DNA of 13,886 bases, taken from positions 1 through 13,886 of the forward strand of contig JBGTKH010000001.1 of assembly GCA_041744735.1 (NCBI GenBank). The letters run 5' to 3'. A program made the translations under genes and the position numbers. Positions 6,970 through 13,886 of this stretch are shown in pieces. Position 1 is the first letter of the stretch, and the number at the start of each line of letters is the position of its first letter. The notes under the pieces are model-generated. The model searched no databases and was not told the DNA's origin. It worked only from the letters and a program-made list of their open reading frames with translations. Source of the DNA: JBGTKH01 sp041744735. Lineage in GTDB: Bacteria > Planctomycetota > Planctomycetia > Pirellulales > Pirellulaceae.

Positions 6970-6975
6970 TTGGAG
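6970..6975 (+). promoter_or_regulatory. Shine-Dalgarno-like GGAG before the sulfatase start
   Basis: TTGGAGATAG precedes the sulfatase ATG, with GGAG about 11 bases from it. It is the clearest ribosome-binding-like site in the window, where most genes lack one, and it supports the chosen start at 6986. Confidence 0.5.
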
Positions 6976-6985
6976 ATAGCCGCCC

Positions 6986-8458
6986 ATGAACCGCCGAATT
7001 GCTTTGTGTCTGCTGATTGCTGCGGTTGGCGTCTGCGGCGGCCGGGGGCTCGCCGCGCCTCGCGAGCGGCCGAATGTGGTGTTCTTTCTGGTCGATGACT
7101 TGGGCTACATGGATGTGGGCTGCAACAACCCCGAGACGTTTTACGAGACGCCGAACATCGACCGGCTGGCTGGCGGCGGGATGCGGTTTACCAATGGGTA
7201 CGCGGCTAATCCGGTGTGCAGCCCGACTCGGTACAGCATCATGACGGGCAAGTATCCGTCGCGCGTGGATGCGACCAATTTTTTCTCCGGCACGCGCGAG
7301 GGGCGGTTTCGGCCAGCGGTGCTGAACGATCGCATGTCGCTGGACGAGGTGACGATCGCCGAGGCGCTGCGGGCTCACGGCTATGCCACGTTCTTCGCCG
7401 GCAAGTGGCACTTGGGGCCGACCGCCGAGTTCTGGCCTGAACGGCAAGGGTTCGACGTGAACATGGGCGGATTCTCGGCCGGCGGGCCGTACGGGCCCGG
7501 CAAATATTTCTCGCCGTACGGCAACCCGCGGCTGCCGGACGGGCCGCAGGGCGAGCATCTGCCAGATCGGCTGGCGACCGAAACGATCCACTTCATCGAG
7601 GCGAATAAGGACCGGCCGTTCCTCGCATACCTGGCGTTTTATTCCGTGCACACGCCGCTGATCTCGCGGCAGGATTTGGCGGACAAGTACCGGGCCAAGG
7701 CCGAACGGTTCGGGCTCGGCGCGAAACCGCAGTTCGCCGACGAGGAACAGGTGCTGTCGGACAGCGGAAAACGTCAAGTGCGGACGGTGCAGAGCCACGC
7801 CGTCTACGCGGGCATGATCGAGGCGATGGATGCGGCAGTAGGCAAGGTGCTGGATAAGCTCGACGAGTTGGGGCTGGCCGACGACACGGTCGTGTGTTTC
7901 ATGTCCGACAACGGCGGGCTCAGCACTTCCGAAGGTTCGCCCACCAGCAATCTGCCGTTGCGCGGCGGCAAAGGGTGGCTGTACGAGGGCGGCATCCGCG
8001 AGCCGTTCCTGATCCGCTGCCCGGGCGTCGCCAAGCCGGGCAGCGTGTGCGATGTGCCGGTCATCAGCACCGACTTCTACCCCACGATCCTGGGCATCGC
8101 TGGCGTGCCGCTCGCTCCACAGAATCATCAAGACGGCGTAAGTTTGCTACCGCTACTGCGCGGCGGCGACGCCCTGGACCGCGAGGCACTGTACTGGCAC
8201 TACCCGCACTATTCCAACCAAGGCGGCTTCCCCGGCGCCGCGGTGCGCATGGGCGACTGGAAGCTGATCGAGCGCTTCGAAGACGGCCGTGTGCATCTGT
8301 TCAACCTGCGTGACGACATCGGCGAACGCACTGACCTGGCCGATCAACACCCCGACCGCGTCGCCGCCATGCGCGGAAAGCTGCACGCATGGTACAAACA
8401 GGTCGACGCTAAATTCCTGCGCGCGAAACCCGACGGGCCGGAACCGTGGCGGCCGTAA
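6986..8458 (+). CDS. Sulfatase, formylglycine-dependent, exported
   Basis: A 490-residue family S1-type sulfatase that hydrolyses sulfate esters, in planctomycetes usually on sulfated polysaccharides. Residues 1-24 are a signal peptide (LCLLIAAVGVCG core, AAP near the cleavage site). The metal-binding start is NVVFFLVDDLG with Asp37 and Asp38. The active-site signature is CSPTR (78-82); Cys78 would be converted to formylglycine by a sulfatase-maturing enzyme, which is not in this window. Other active-site residues seen: Lys140 and His142 in AGKWHLG, His222 in YSVHTPL, Asp308 and Asn309 in MSDNGG, and Lys329 in RGGKGWLYEGGIREP. The C-terminal subdomain ends with WKLIERFEDGRVHLFNLRDD. All key residues are present and the frame is intact, so it should be active. 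It is a single gene, convergent with the M24 peptidase. The exact substrate cannot be read. Confidence 0.97.
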   Translation: MNRRIALCLLIAAVGVCGGRGLAAPRERPNVVFFLVDDLGYMDVGCNNPETFYETPNIDRLAGGGMRFTNGYAANPVCSPTRYSIMTGKYPSRVDATNFFSGTREGRFRPAVLNDRMSLDEVTIAEALRAHGYATFFAGKWHLGPTAEFWPERQGFDVNMGGFSAGGPYGPGKYFSPYGNPRLPDGPQGEHLPDRLATETIHFIEANKDRPFLAYLAFYSVHTPLISRQDLADKYRAKAERFGLGAKPQFADEEQVLSDSGKRQVRTVQSHAVYAGMIEAMDAAVGKVLDKLDELGLADDTVVCFMSDNGGLSTSEGSPTSNLPLRGGKGWLYEGGIREPFLIRCPGVAKPGSVCDVPVISTDFYPTILGIAGVPLAPQNHQDGVSLLPLLRGGDALDREALYWHYPHYSNQGGFPGAAVRMGDWKLIERFEDGRVHLFNLRDDIGERTDLADQHPDRVAAMRGKLHAWYKQVDAKFLRAKPDGPEPWRP

Positions 8459-8465
8459 TGAAAAC

Positions 8466-8597
8466 GGTTTGCAAAATGATGGGGGGCAAAATAATGAGAG
8501 GGCATTCCGAACCGTAGCCGAAGTTGTGAAACTTCGGAATTCTCACGAATTCCGATACCCCTCTCTAATGATTTTGACGTCAATGATTTTGCAAACC
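8466..8597. repeat. 132-base imperfect palindromic intergenic element
   Basis: GGTTTGCAAAATGAT (8466-8480) pairs with ATGATTTTGCAAACC (8583-8597) with one mismatch. Inside, CAAAATAATGAGAGGG pairs imperfectly with CCCTCTCTAATGATTTTG. At the centre CCGAAGTT-GTGA-AACTTCGG (8518-8537) is a perfect 8-bp stem closed by a GNRA-type tetraloop, next to GGAATT-CTCACG-AATTCC (8536-8553). The element fills most of the gap between the stops of the sulfatase and the M24 peptidase and is richer in A+T than either. It may be a small non-autonomous element with terminal inverted repeats, a structured extragenic repeat, or a two-way terminator. The nested symmetry favours a folded RNA or DNA element over chance. 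Confidence 0.6.
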
Positions 8598-8620
8598 AAA
8601 ATCCTCTGCGTTGATTCCCG

Positions 8621-9790
8621 CTACTTCCAATCCAGCCCTTCATGAAACGGCGCGAGGATTCGGCTGCCGCTGTCGGTCACGGCCACCATGTCTTCGACTC
8701 GCACGCCGCCGAAGCGCCCTGAATAGAGGCCCGGTTCGACGGTGAAGACTTCGCCTTTCAGAATCTCACCGGCGCCGTCGTCGAGCAGAATCGGTTCGTG
8801 TACGTCTAATCCGATGCCGTGGCCGGTGCCGTGTCGCATCGAAGGTGAGTCTTCGTCGCCGCGCGTCGAGCCGCGCGACATTGTGTAGCCGTGTTGCTGA
8901 ATCACGCCGGCCACCGCGTGGTGTACTTGCTCGCCCGTGACGCTGGGACGAAGAGCGGCGATGCCGGCTTGTTTGGCGGCGACAACGGCGGCGTGCATGC
9001 GGCGGATTTCATCTGCCGGCTCGCCGTGCACCACCGTGCGCGTGCAGTCGCCCCAGTACCGCGATTGCTCGTCGAACGGAAAGATATCAATGATCACCGG
9101 CAGGCCCGTCTTCAGCGGCCCGGTGCCGAAGTGATGACAATCGGCGACGTGTGGCACCGTGGCCACAATCGAATCATGAGGCGCCGAATAACCGCGGTCG
9201 ATCAGAAACCGCGTGATCGTGCGGCGGACTCGCTCGGACGTCAGCACGTCGCCATCGTGCTGCAAGATGCCGTCGCGGCCGCACGACGCGCGGGCGATCA
9301 TCTGGCAAGCCATGATCATTGTCTCTTGAGTCATCGACTGAGCGCGCAGCAGGGCTTCGATCTCTTGGTCGTCCTTCACTCGCCGCTCGATCACGCCCAA
9401 TTCGCCGTCGTATTCGATGCCGATTCCCGCCTGCTGCACATGATGAGCGAAGATGTACGGCAGCGTCCGGTCAGTCGTCACCGTGCGGACGCCGCTTCGC
9501 CGCAGACACTCGGCCACCGCCTGAGCCAACGCCGTGTCGCGATCACCCGACAAGCCGCTTTCCGGCTTGAAGTCCGCCGCGCACGCAACGCGATGCGCAC
9601 GCGCATGCTTCCGCGCACGGTCCATCTCAATGTCACGCACCAGCAGCGTCGACTGTCGGCGATTGTCTTCGTCAATCTGTTCGATAAACGCAGCCGAATC
9701 GCCAACCACGAAGCGGATGCGATGGTAAAGCGTTTGATTGGTAATCGGGACACCGGCGAGCAGAATGGTCTTCGTTAGCATGGTGAACAT
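8621..9790 (-). CDS. M24 metallopeptidase, Xaa-Pro aminopeptidase-like
   Basis: A 389-residue pita-bread-fold aminopeptidase that removes an N-terminal residue ahead of proline, using two metal ions. Residues 1 to about 140 are the creatinase-type N-terminal domain; about 145-389 are the catalytic domain. All five metal ligands are visible: Asp235 in PVIIDIF, Asp248 in YWGDCTRTV, His324 in MRHGTGHGIGLDVHE, Glu352 in VFTVEPGLY and Glu366 in GVRVEDMV. No signal peptide is convincing, so it is likely cytoplasmic. ATG codons at 9790 and 9781 are both possible starts, with no Shine-Dalgarno site to decide. It is convergent with the sulfatase across the palindromic element and divergent from the debris to its right. 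The family is certain; exact specificity (aminopeptidase P or related dipeptidase) is not. Confidence 0.94.
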   Translation of the reverse strand: MFTMLTKTILLAGVPITNQTLYHRIRFVVGDSAAFIEQIDEDNRRQSTLLVRDIEMDRARKHARAHRVACAADFKPESGLSGDRDTALAQAVAECLRRSGVRTVTTDRTLPYIFAHHVQQAGIGIEYDGELGVIERRVKDDQEIEALLRAQSMTQETMIMACQMIARASCGRDGILQHDGDVLTSERVRRTITRFLIDRGYSAPHDSIVATVPHVADCHHFGTGPLKTGLPVIIDIFPFDEQSRYWGDCTRTVVHGEPADEIRRMHAAVVAAKQAGIAALRPSVTGEQVHHAVAGVIQQHGYTMSRGSTRGDEDSPSMRHGTGHGIGLDVHEPILLDDGAGEILKGEVFTVEPGLYSGRFGGVRVEDMVAVTDSGSRILAPFHEGLDWK

Positions 9791-9828
9791 CGTATCGTAC
9801 GTGGTGTCGGCGGTAAACTGTGAGACTC

Positions 9829-9872
9829 GTAGGCCGGATTGCTAATCCGGCCGGATTGGCAATCCGGCCTAC
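9829..9872. repeat. REP-like palindrome, GTAGGCCGGATTGC inverted repeat
   Basis: GTAGGCCGGATTGC (9829-9842) and GCAATCCGGCCTAC (9859-9872) are perfect 14-base inverted arms. The 16-base centre contains a second perfect palindrome, AATCCGGCCGGATT (9844-9857), so the whole stretch holds four copies of a CCGGATT/AATCCGG core. It resembles the short dispersed GTAGGCCGGAT palindromes known from many bacteria, including planctomycetes. It lies 38 bases upstream of the M24 peptidase start. There is no T tract; a dispersed REP-type repeat is likelier than a terminator. Confidence 0.7.
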
Positions 9873-9946
9873 ATTGGGTTGCGGCTCCGCCACGTTGAGT
9901 TGAACTGAGCGAAGCGCATTCGCTGCTCGACAACTAAAACAAAACG

Positions 9947-10072
9947 AGGTTGATTCTGGTCGACGATCTCGGCTTCTCCGACTTGGGCTGCTACGGGGGC
10001 GAGATTCGGACGCCGAACATCGATCGGCTGGCGGCGTCGGGGTTGCGGTTCACGCAGTTTTACAACACGGGT
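9947..10072 (+). pseudogene. 5' fragment of a second sulfatase gene
   Basis: In frame from 9950: LILVDDLGFSDLGCYGGEIR, then TPNIDRLAASGLRFTQFYNTG. This is the N-terminal metal-binding part of an arylsulfatase-type protein. It has no signal peptide or ATG and stops being sulfatase-like exactly where the active-site CCPTR-type motif should follow (after NTG). The frame then runs into the Uma2-like fragment read antisense. It differs clearly from the intact sulfatase in this window (GFSDLGCYGGEIRT against GYMDVGCNNPETFYE), so it is a relic of another gene, not a local duplicate. Confidence 0.85.
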
Positions 10073-10391
10073 CTCGGTATTTTCCAGGGCCAAGTCGGAT
10101 CGGCAGCGGCGCGAACAAGACTTCCCCCAACGCGTTGCCGGTAACAAAAGCCTGCAAGAGTCCAAACAGAAACCGCACCACGCGCTGATGAAAGGGACTG
10201 GGCATCGGCAGCACCTCGATACACCCGTCGGAGAGTTCCATAAGACGATTTGTTTTGCGCTGTAACGACAAATATTCGGACTCGCTCCACTGTCCCTGCG
10301 CTGGATAGATCAGCGCAATTTCCCAGGCTGGATCGCCCGGGCGCGAACGGAGTCGCAAGCCGCTGTTTGGTGAAGAAGTCACGCTGTTCAT
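10071..10391 (-). pseudogene. Uma2-family (DUF820) gene, truncated
   Basis: From ATG at 10391 the protein reads EIALIYPAQGQWSESEYLSL, then MELSDGCIEVLPMPSPFHQR, ALGEVLFAPLPIRLGPGKYR and DP: the N-terminal half of a Uma2 protein (usually about 190 residues, PD-(D/E)XK-like fold). Homology ends after KYRDP (residue 108), where Uma2 proteins normally continue with the Asp and later Glu and Lys of the putative active site. The frame then reads CCKTA, the antisense of the sulfatase fragment, and stops at 10050. The core catalytic residues are missing, so it cannot be functional as a Uma2 enzyme. Intact copies are very numerous in planctomycetes and cyanobacteria. Confidence 0.8.
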
Positions 10392-10623
10392 GTGATGGGC
10401 TCCACTGAAGCCAATGCCGACACTGCTGATTGTACCAATTATGCGGGAGGCGGGGGGAAACGTACAGATGTTCCGGTGGTAGTGGCTCTCCGCGGCGAAC
10501 GGTTAATTCCCTCGAATTCGGTCGAAGTCGTTATGCGGCGAGCGACGATGAACGCTATACACAGCGCTGGCGATGCATGCGCTGCCCGCGCAGATTTTCC
10601 CACCTAAACCGGACCCACCGATC
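10392..10623. other. Intergenic region upstream of the giant surface protein
   Basis: No gene or clear promoter is recognised. An in-frame ATG at 10573 could extend the downstream protein by 17 residues, but it lies ahead of the signal peptide and adds a Pro-rich stretch, so I prefer 10624. The region should carry the promoter of the downstream gene, and perhaps the original promoter of the truncated Uma2 gene on the other strand. Confidence 0.3.
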
Positions 10624-13600
10624 ATGATCGTCTCGCTAAATCGTTGTGCCCGCGATTTGCATTGTATCACCGGCCTGATCGTCACTAGCGTCCTGGTTGT
10701 GCTGGCGGCTGGCATCGAGCCCCAGACGGCATCGGCTCAAGAAACGTCCAGCAGTTTTTATGACGTCGAAGCCAACCGTTACGCCTGGCTGCGGCACATG
10801 GGCGGCGAACAGGTCGGCGACGTCGAGCCTTACACGGCGTTCGGCGCGACGCAGTTCTTTGGACGCGACAACGGCGTGATTCTGCTCACCGCGCAGCTCG
10901 CGCACACCAACACGCGGCAAAGGATCGGCAACGTCGGCGTGGTGCGCCGATTGTGGTTGACGGACAACACGATCCTGGGTCTGGGCCTGTGGGGCGATAT
11001 TCAGGAGAGCCGGCGTCACCACGTCTTCCAGCAGGGCGGCGTGAGCGTGGAACTGCTGCAAGATAACTGGGCCGTGCGGGCCAACGGCTTCCTGCCGGTG
11101 GGAAATCGATTTCGTAATATTTTCGACGAAGGAGCCAACACGACTCCCGACGTCGGCGGCACGTTCGATCCGAATCAGCTTCGCTATGAGGGCCACAACA
11201 TTATCGTCGGCGGGATCATCAACCGTTTGGACGAGATCGCCATGAAGGGCATGGACGTGGAACTGGCCCGCTCGTTCGGCGATTGGAGCGGCGAAGTCTT
11301 CGTGGGCTATTACAACTTGCAGGGACAAATCGGCGGGCAGACCAACGGCATCAAAGGCGGCGTGCGCGGCTACATCACGCCGAGCCTGGCGGGGAACGTG
11401 AATATCAGCGACGACCCGCTGTTCGGCACCAACGTGTTCGGCGGCTTCACGTGGTTCTTCGGCGGCAGCGGCGGCAATGCTCCGCGGAACGTGGAAGACA
11501 AGCTGACGATCCCGGTGATTCGCAACGAGCAGGTGGTCATCCGCGACGTGCTGCGGCAAACGGATACTTCGGCCGTGCTCACTCAGAACGGCATCCCGAT
11601 CCTGGTGATGCACGTGAACAACAGCGGTGTCGACGGCGACGGCACGATCGAGAACCCCGAAGGTTCGCTAAACTTTGCCGACGCCAATGCTGACAAAGCG
11701 GATTTCAACATCGTCTTTGTGCATGGCGACGCGACGTACGTCAATCAGTCGTACACCATCACCGGCAACGGCCAGCGGCTGCTGGGCGAGTCCGCCACGG
11801 ACCCGCATCTGGTGATGGCCGATCAGGGAACGTTCCAAATGCCGCGCGCAACGATGGGGCCGGGCAACCGCCCGATCCTCGACGCCATGGGCGGCAGTCC
11901 GATTACGCTGGCCAATCAGAACGAGGTCTCCGCGTTTGTCATCAACAACGCCAATCGCGGTATTACCGGACCGGGCGCGGGCCTGACCAGTGACAGCAAC
12001 GTCAACCGCATCGAATTCAACAACAACACGTTCGACGTCGAAATCCTGAACTCCAACAACACGACGATCAACAATATCACCAGCACCGGGGCGACCGGCG
12101 GCAGCATTCACTTGGACCAGGTGGCGGGCACGACCAATTTGCAGAACATCGGCATCACCGACGCCTCCGGCCTTGGCGGCATCACGCTGGACAATGTCCA
12201 AGGGGGTGCGACGACGAACGTGTTTGACACCATGATCAACCACGTCGCCGGATCGACCAACGGCTTCACGACCAACAACTCCGACTCGTCCGCTCGCTAC
12301 AACATCCAGAATCTGGACATCGCGAATCTGGGCGGCCGAGGCATCAGCCTGGACGGCGGCGGGTATCTGTTTGACAACGCGTCCTCGGTAATGAACACGG
12401 GCATGACGGCGTTTCAGGTCACGGGCCAGACGGGCGTCCTATTCAACGGCGACATTACCCAAAACAACAACGCCACGACCATCGCCGCGATCAATCACAC
12501 CGGCCCGCTGACGTTCCAAAACGGCATGATCTCGGCCACCAACGGCGACGGCCTGCAGTTCAACAATGCCAACGGCACGTACAACTTCCTCGGCCCGACA
12601 ACGCTCAACGGCGGCGACGCGGGGATCGATATCATCGCCAGTTCCGGAGTGTTCACGTTTACCGACACGACGATCACCGATCCCAGCGGCACGGCGTTCA
12701 ACGTGGACGGCGGCAGCGCGAATGTGACCTACTCCGGCGGGTCCATCGCGCAGAGCAACAACGCGACGACGGTCAACGTCCAAGGTGGACACACGGGTAC
12801 GCTGAACTTTGGCATCGACATCATGGCCACCAATGGCAATGGCCTGCAGTTCAACAACGCCAACGGTACGTACAACTTCAACATCATGACCGGCACCACG
12901 ACGCTCGCGGGCGGCGACGCGGGCATCGACATTATCGGCAACAGCAACGGCACGTTCACGTTTGCTAACACCGACATCACCAATCCGACGGGCGATGCGT
13001 TCAATGTCAACGGCGGCTCGTCAATTGTGAACTACAACGGCGGCACGATCATGAACAACAGCGGCGCCACGGTGAATGTCGCCGGCCACAGTGGCTCGAT
13101 CACATTTGCACCTGGCACCACGATCAACGCCACCGGCGGCACGGGCCTGCAGTTCAATGGCACGGGTGCGGGCAGCTTCTACAACTTCAACGGCCCGGTG
13201 ACGCTCAACGGCGGCGACGCCGGGATCGACATTCTGAACAATAGCGCCGGCACGTTTACGTTTGCCAACACCAGCATCACCAATCCGACCGGCGATGCGT
13301 TTAACATCGACGGCGGTTCGGCGACCGTGAACTACAACGGCGGCACGATCGCTAACAATAGCGGCGCAACCGTGAACGTCACCGGAGGCAACACGAGCAC
13401 AATCACCTTCGCTGCCGGCACCACGATTAACGCCACCGGCGGCACGGGCCTGCAATTCAACAACGCCGACGGCACGTACAACTTCAATGGCCCCGTCACG
13501 CTCAATGGCGGCGACGCGGGCATCGACATCATTGGCGGCAGCGACGGCACGTTCACCTTTGCCGACACCAGCATCACCAATCCGACCGGCGACGCGTTGA

Positions 13601-13886
13601 ACGTCAACGGCGGCGGCGCGATCGTCAATTACAACGGCGGCACGATTACCAACGACACCGGCGCCACCGTAAATGTCGCGGGCGGCCACTTTGGCTCGAT
13701 CACATTTGCACCTGGCACCACGATCAATGCCACCGGCGGCACGGGCCTGCAGTTCAATGCCACGGGTGCGGGCAGTTTCTACACCTTCAACGGCCCGGTC
13801 ACGCTCAACGGCGGCGATGCGGGAATCGACATTCTGAACAACAGCGCCGGCACGTTTACGTTTGCCAACACCAGCATCACCAATCC
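10624..13886 (+). CDS. Inverse-autotransporter-like surface protein with beta-helix repeats (partial)
   Basis: One frame is open from ATG 10624 to the window edge (1087 full codons, no stop), so the protein is longer still. Residues 1-38 are a long signal peptide (LIVTSVLVVLAAG core, cleavage after TASA). Residues about 45-280 resemble the intimin/invasin-type 12-strand beta-barrel: alternating strands, WLTDNTILGLGLWGDIQESR, NWAVRANGFLPVG, and a last strand FGGFTWFF ending at 279. A linker with RNVEDKLTIPVIRNEQVVI follows. From about 328 (LVMHVNNSGVDGDGTIENP, GNGQRLLGE at 381-389, PRAT at 407) to the end is a right-handed beta-helix rich in Asn, Gly and Thr. From residue 638 it becomes a regular repeat array. 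The protein would sit in the outer membrane with the C-terminal passenger outside, for adhesion or as a cell-surface layer. Start chosen for the signal peptide; no Shine-Dalgarno site seen. The barrel assignment is by pattern, not search. Confidence 0.85.
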   Translation, partial: MIVSLNRCARDLHCITGLIVTSVLVVLAAGIEPQTASAQETSSSFYDVEANRYAWLRHMGGEQVGDVEPYTAFGATQFFGRDNGVILLTAQLAHTNTRQRIGNVGVVRRLWLTDNTILGLGLWGDIQESRRHHVFQQGGVSVELLQDNWAVRANGFLPVGNRFRNIFDEGANTTPDVGGTFDPNQLRYEGHNIIVGGIINRLDEIAMKGMDVELARSFGDWSGEVFVGYYNLQGQIGGQTNGIKGGVRGYITPSLAGNVNISDDPLFGTNVFGGFTWFFGGSGGNAPRNVEDKLTIPVIRNEQVVIRDVLRQTDTSAVLTQNGIPILVMHVNNSGVDGDGTIENPEGSLNFADANADKADFNIVFVHGDATYVNQSYTITGNGQRLLGESATDPHLVMADQGTFQMPRATMGPGNRPILDAMGGSPITLANQNEVSAFVINNANRGITGPGAGLTSDSNVNRIEFNNNTFDVEILNSNNTTINNITSTGATGGSIHLDQVAGTTNLQNIGITDASGLGGITLDNVQGGATTNVFDTMINHVAGSTNGFTTNNSDSSARYNIQNLDIANLGGRGISLDGGGYLFDNASSVMNTGMTAFQVTGQTGVLFNGDITQNNNATTIAAINHTGPLTFQNGMISATNGDGLQFNNANGTYNFLGPTTLNGGDAGIDIIASSGVFTFTDTTITDPSGTAFNVDGGSANVTYSGGSIAQSNNATTVNVQGGHTGTLNFGIDIMATNGNGLQFNNANGTYNFNIMTGTTTLAGGDAGIDIIGNSNGTFTFANTDITNPTGDAFNVNGGSSIVNYNGGTIMNNSGATVNVAGHSGSITFAPGTTINATGGTGLQFNGTGAGSFYNFNGPVTLNGGDAGIDILNNSAGTFTFANTSITNPTGDAFNIDGGSATVNYNGGTIANNSGATVNVTGGNTSTITFAAGTTINATGGTGLQFNNADGTYNFNGPVTLNGGDAGIDIIGGSDGTFTFADTSITNPTGDALNVNGGGAIVNYNGGTITNDTGATVNVAGGHFGSITFAPGTTINATGGTGLQFNATGAGSFYTFNGPVTLNGGDAGIDILNNSAGTFTFANTSITN
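12535..13886 (+). repeat. Tandem coding repeats of about 300 bases in the surface protein
   Basis: Five units begin with A-T-x-G-x-GLQFN at 12535, 12826, 13129, 13432 and 13729, giving lengths of 291, 303, 303 and 297 bases and a partial fifth of 158. Each encodes about 97-101 residues: GLQFN, TYNF or FYNF, LNGGDAGIDI, GTFTF, ITNPTGDAFNV, NYNGGTI, GATVNV and ITFAPGTTIN. Units 3 and 5 share TGAGSFY and DILNNSAG; units 2 and 4 share the SITFAPG end. 13087-13286 and 13687-13886 match at an exact 600-base offset with only about 11-12 differences. Each unit likely adds several coils to a beta-helix. Confidence 0.9.

Noticed and set aside
6926..8131. Long minus-strand extension of the frame ending at 6674
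   Set aside because: The about 400 codons upstream of 6925 are the antisense of the intact sulfatase. Only the last 83 codons or fewer merit attention.
8891..9778. 295-codon frame on + opposite the M24 peptidase
   Set aside because: The opposite strand carries all five M24 metal ligands; this frame shows no motif.
10636..11613. 325-codon frame on - opposite the surface-protein barrel
   Set aside because: The + strand frame has a signal peptide, barrel strands and continues 1087 codons without a stop; the minus frame is a composition artefact.
13021..13689. 222-codon repetitive frame on - in the repeat array
   Set aside because: It merely mirrors the coding repeats and has an Ala, Val, Arg and Asp pattern expected from the reverse complement.
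12535..13886. CRISPR array or non-coding satellite
   Set aside because: Units are about 300 bases, all multiples of three, with no spacers, and fully open in one reading frame that starts with a signal peptide.
1..13886. tRNA, rRNA, transposase or integrase genes
   Set aside because: Both strands were read for cloverleaf, rRNA-like and DDE or tyrosine-recombinase signatures; none was seen by eye. A covariance-model scan would be decisive.

Overview
The window looks like a piece of a Planctomycetota chromosome, probably of the Pirellulales or a relative. The grounds are G+C-rich genes with few Shine-Dalgarno sites, a sulfatase plus a fragment of a second one, a Uma2-type fragment, a prolyl oligopeptidase with a signal peptide, scattered flagellar functions, (TTTTTGA)n intergenic tracts, and a very large outer-membrane protein with an intimin-like barrel and a repetitive beta-helix. 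This assignment is inference from gene content; no rRNA or other marker gene is present.

Layout. At 1-122 is the last 39 codons of an unrecognised gene (+). A strong hairpin (138-164) separates it from a convergent S9A prolyl oligopeptidase (177-2339, -). The next 735 bases hold no intact gene: a 3' coding remnant (2383-2574), a TTTTTGA tandem tract and several small inverted repeats. A 479-residue protein with a HEPN-type RNase motif follows (3075-4514, +); it is visibly lower in G+C than its neighbours and is the best candidate for a transferred defence-type gene. Behind it is an antisense remnant of an NHL-repeat protein (4566-4712), then an MFS transporter of the anion:cation symporter type (4846-6120, +). 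This converges on a small FliN/FliM C-terminal (SpoA) protein (6130-6495, -), which has a sigma-28-like promoter upstream (6575-6602).

A possible small gene or remnant (6674-6925, -) precedes an intact FGly sulfatase (6986-8458, +). The sulfatase is followed by a 132-base imperfect palindromic element (8466-8597) and a convergent M24 metallopeptidase (8621-9790, -). Region 9791-10623 is gene debris: a REP-like palindrome, the 5' part of a second sulfatase, and a truncated Uma2 gene joined tail to tail to it at about 10070. From 10624 to the end, one open frame encodes an inverse-autotransporter-like protein whose passenger becomes a regular array of about 100-residue repeats. It has no stop codon inside the window.

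How the genes relate. There is no clear multi-gene operon; most genes are single units, often convergent. Two peptidases, a sulfatase and an MFS carrier fit a heterotroph feeding on sulfated glycans and peptides, but the sequence does not show that they form one pathway. The remarkable parts are the HEPN protein in its debris-flanked setting, the sigma-28-like promoter on an orphan switch-protein gene, the nested repeats of the surface protein, and the number of broken gene ends between intact genes.
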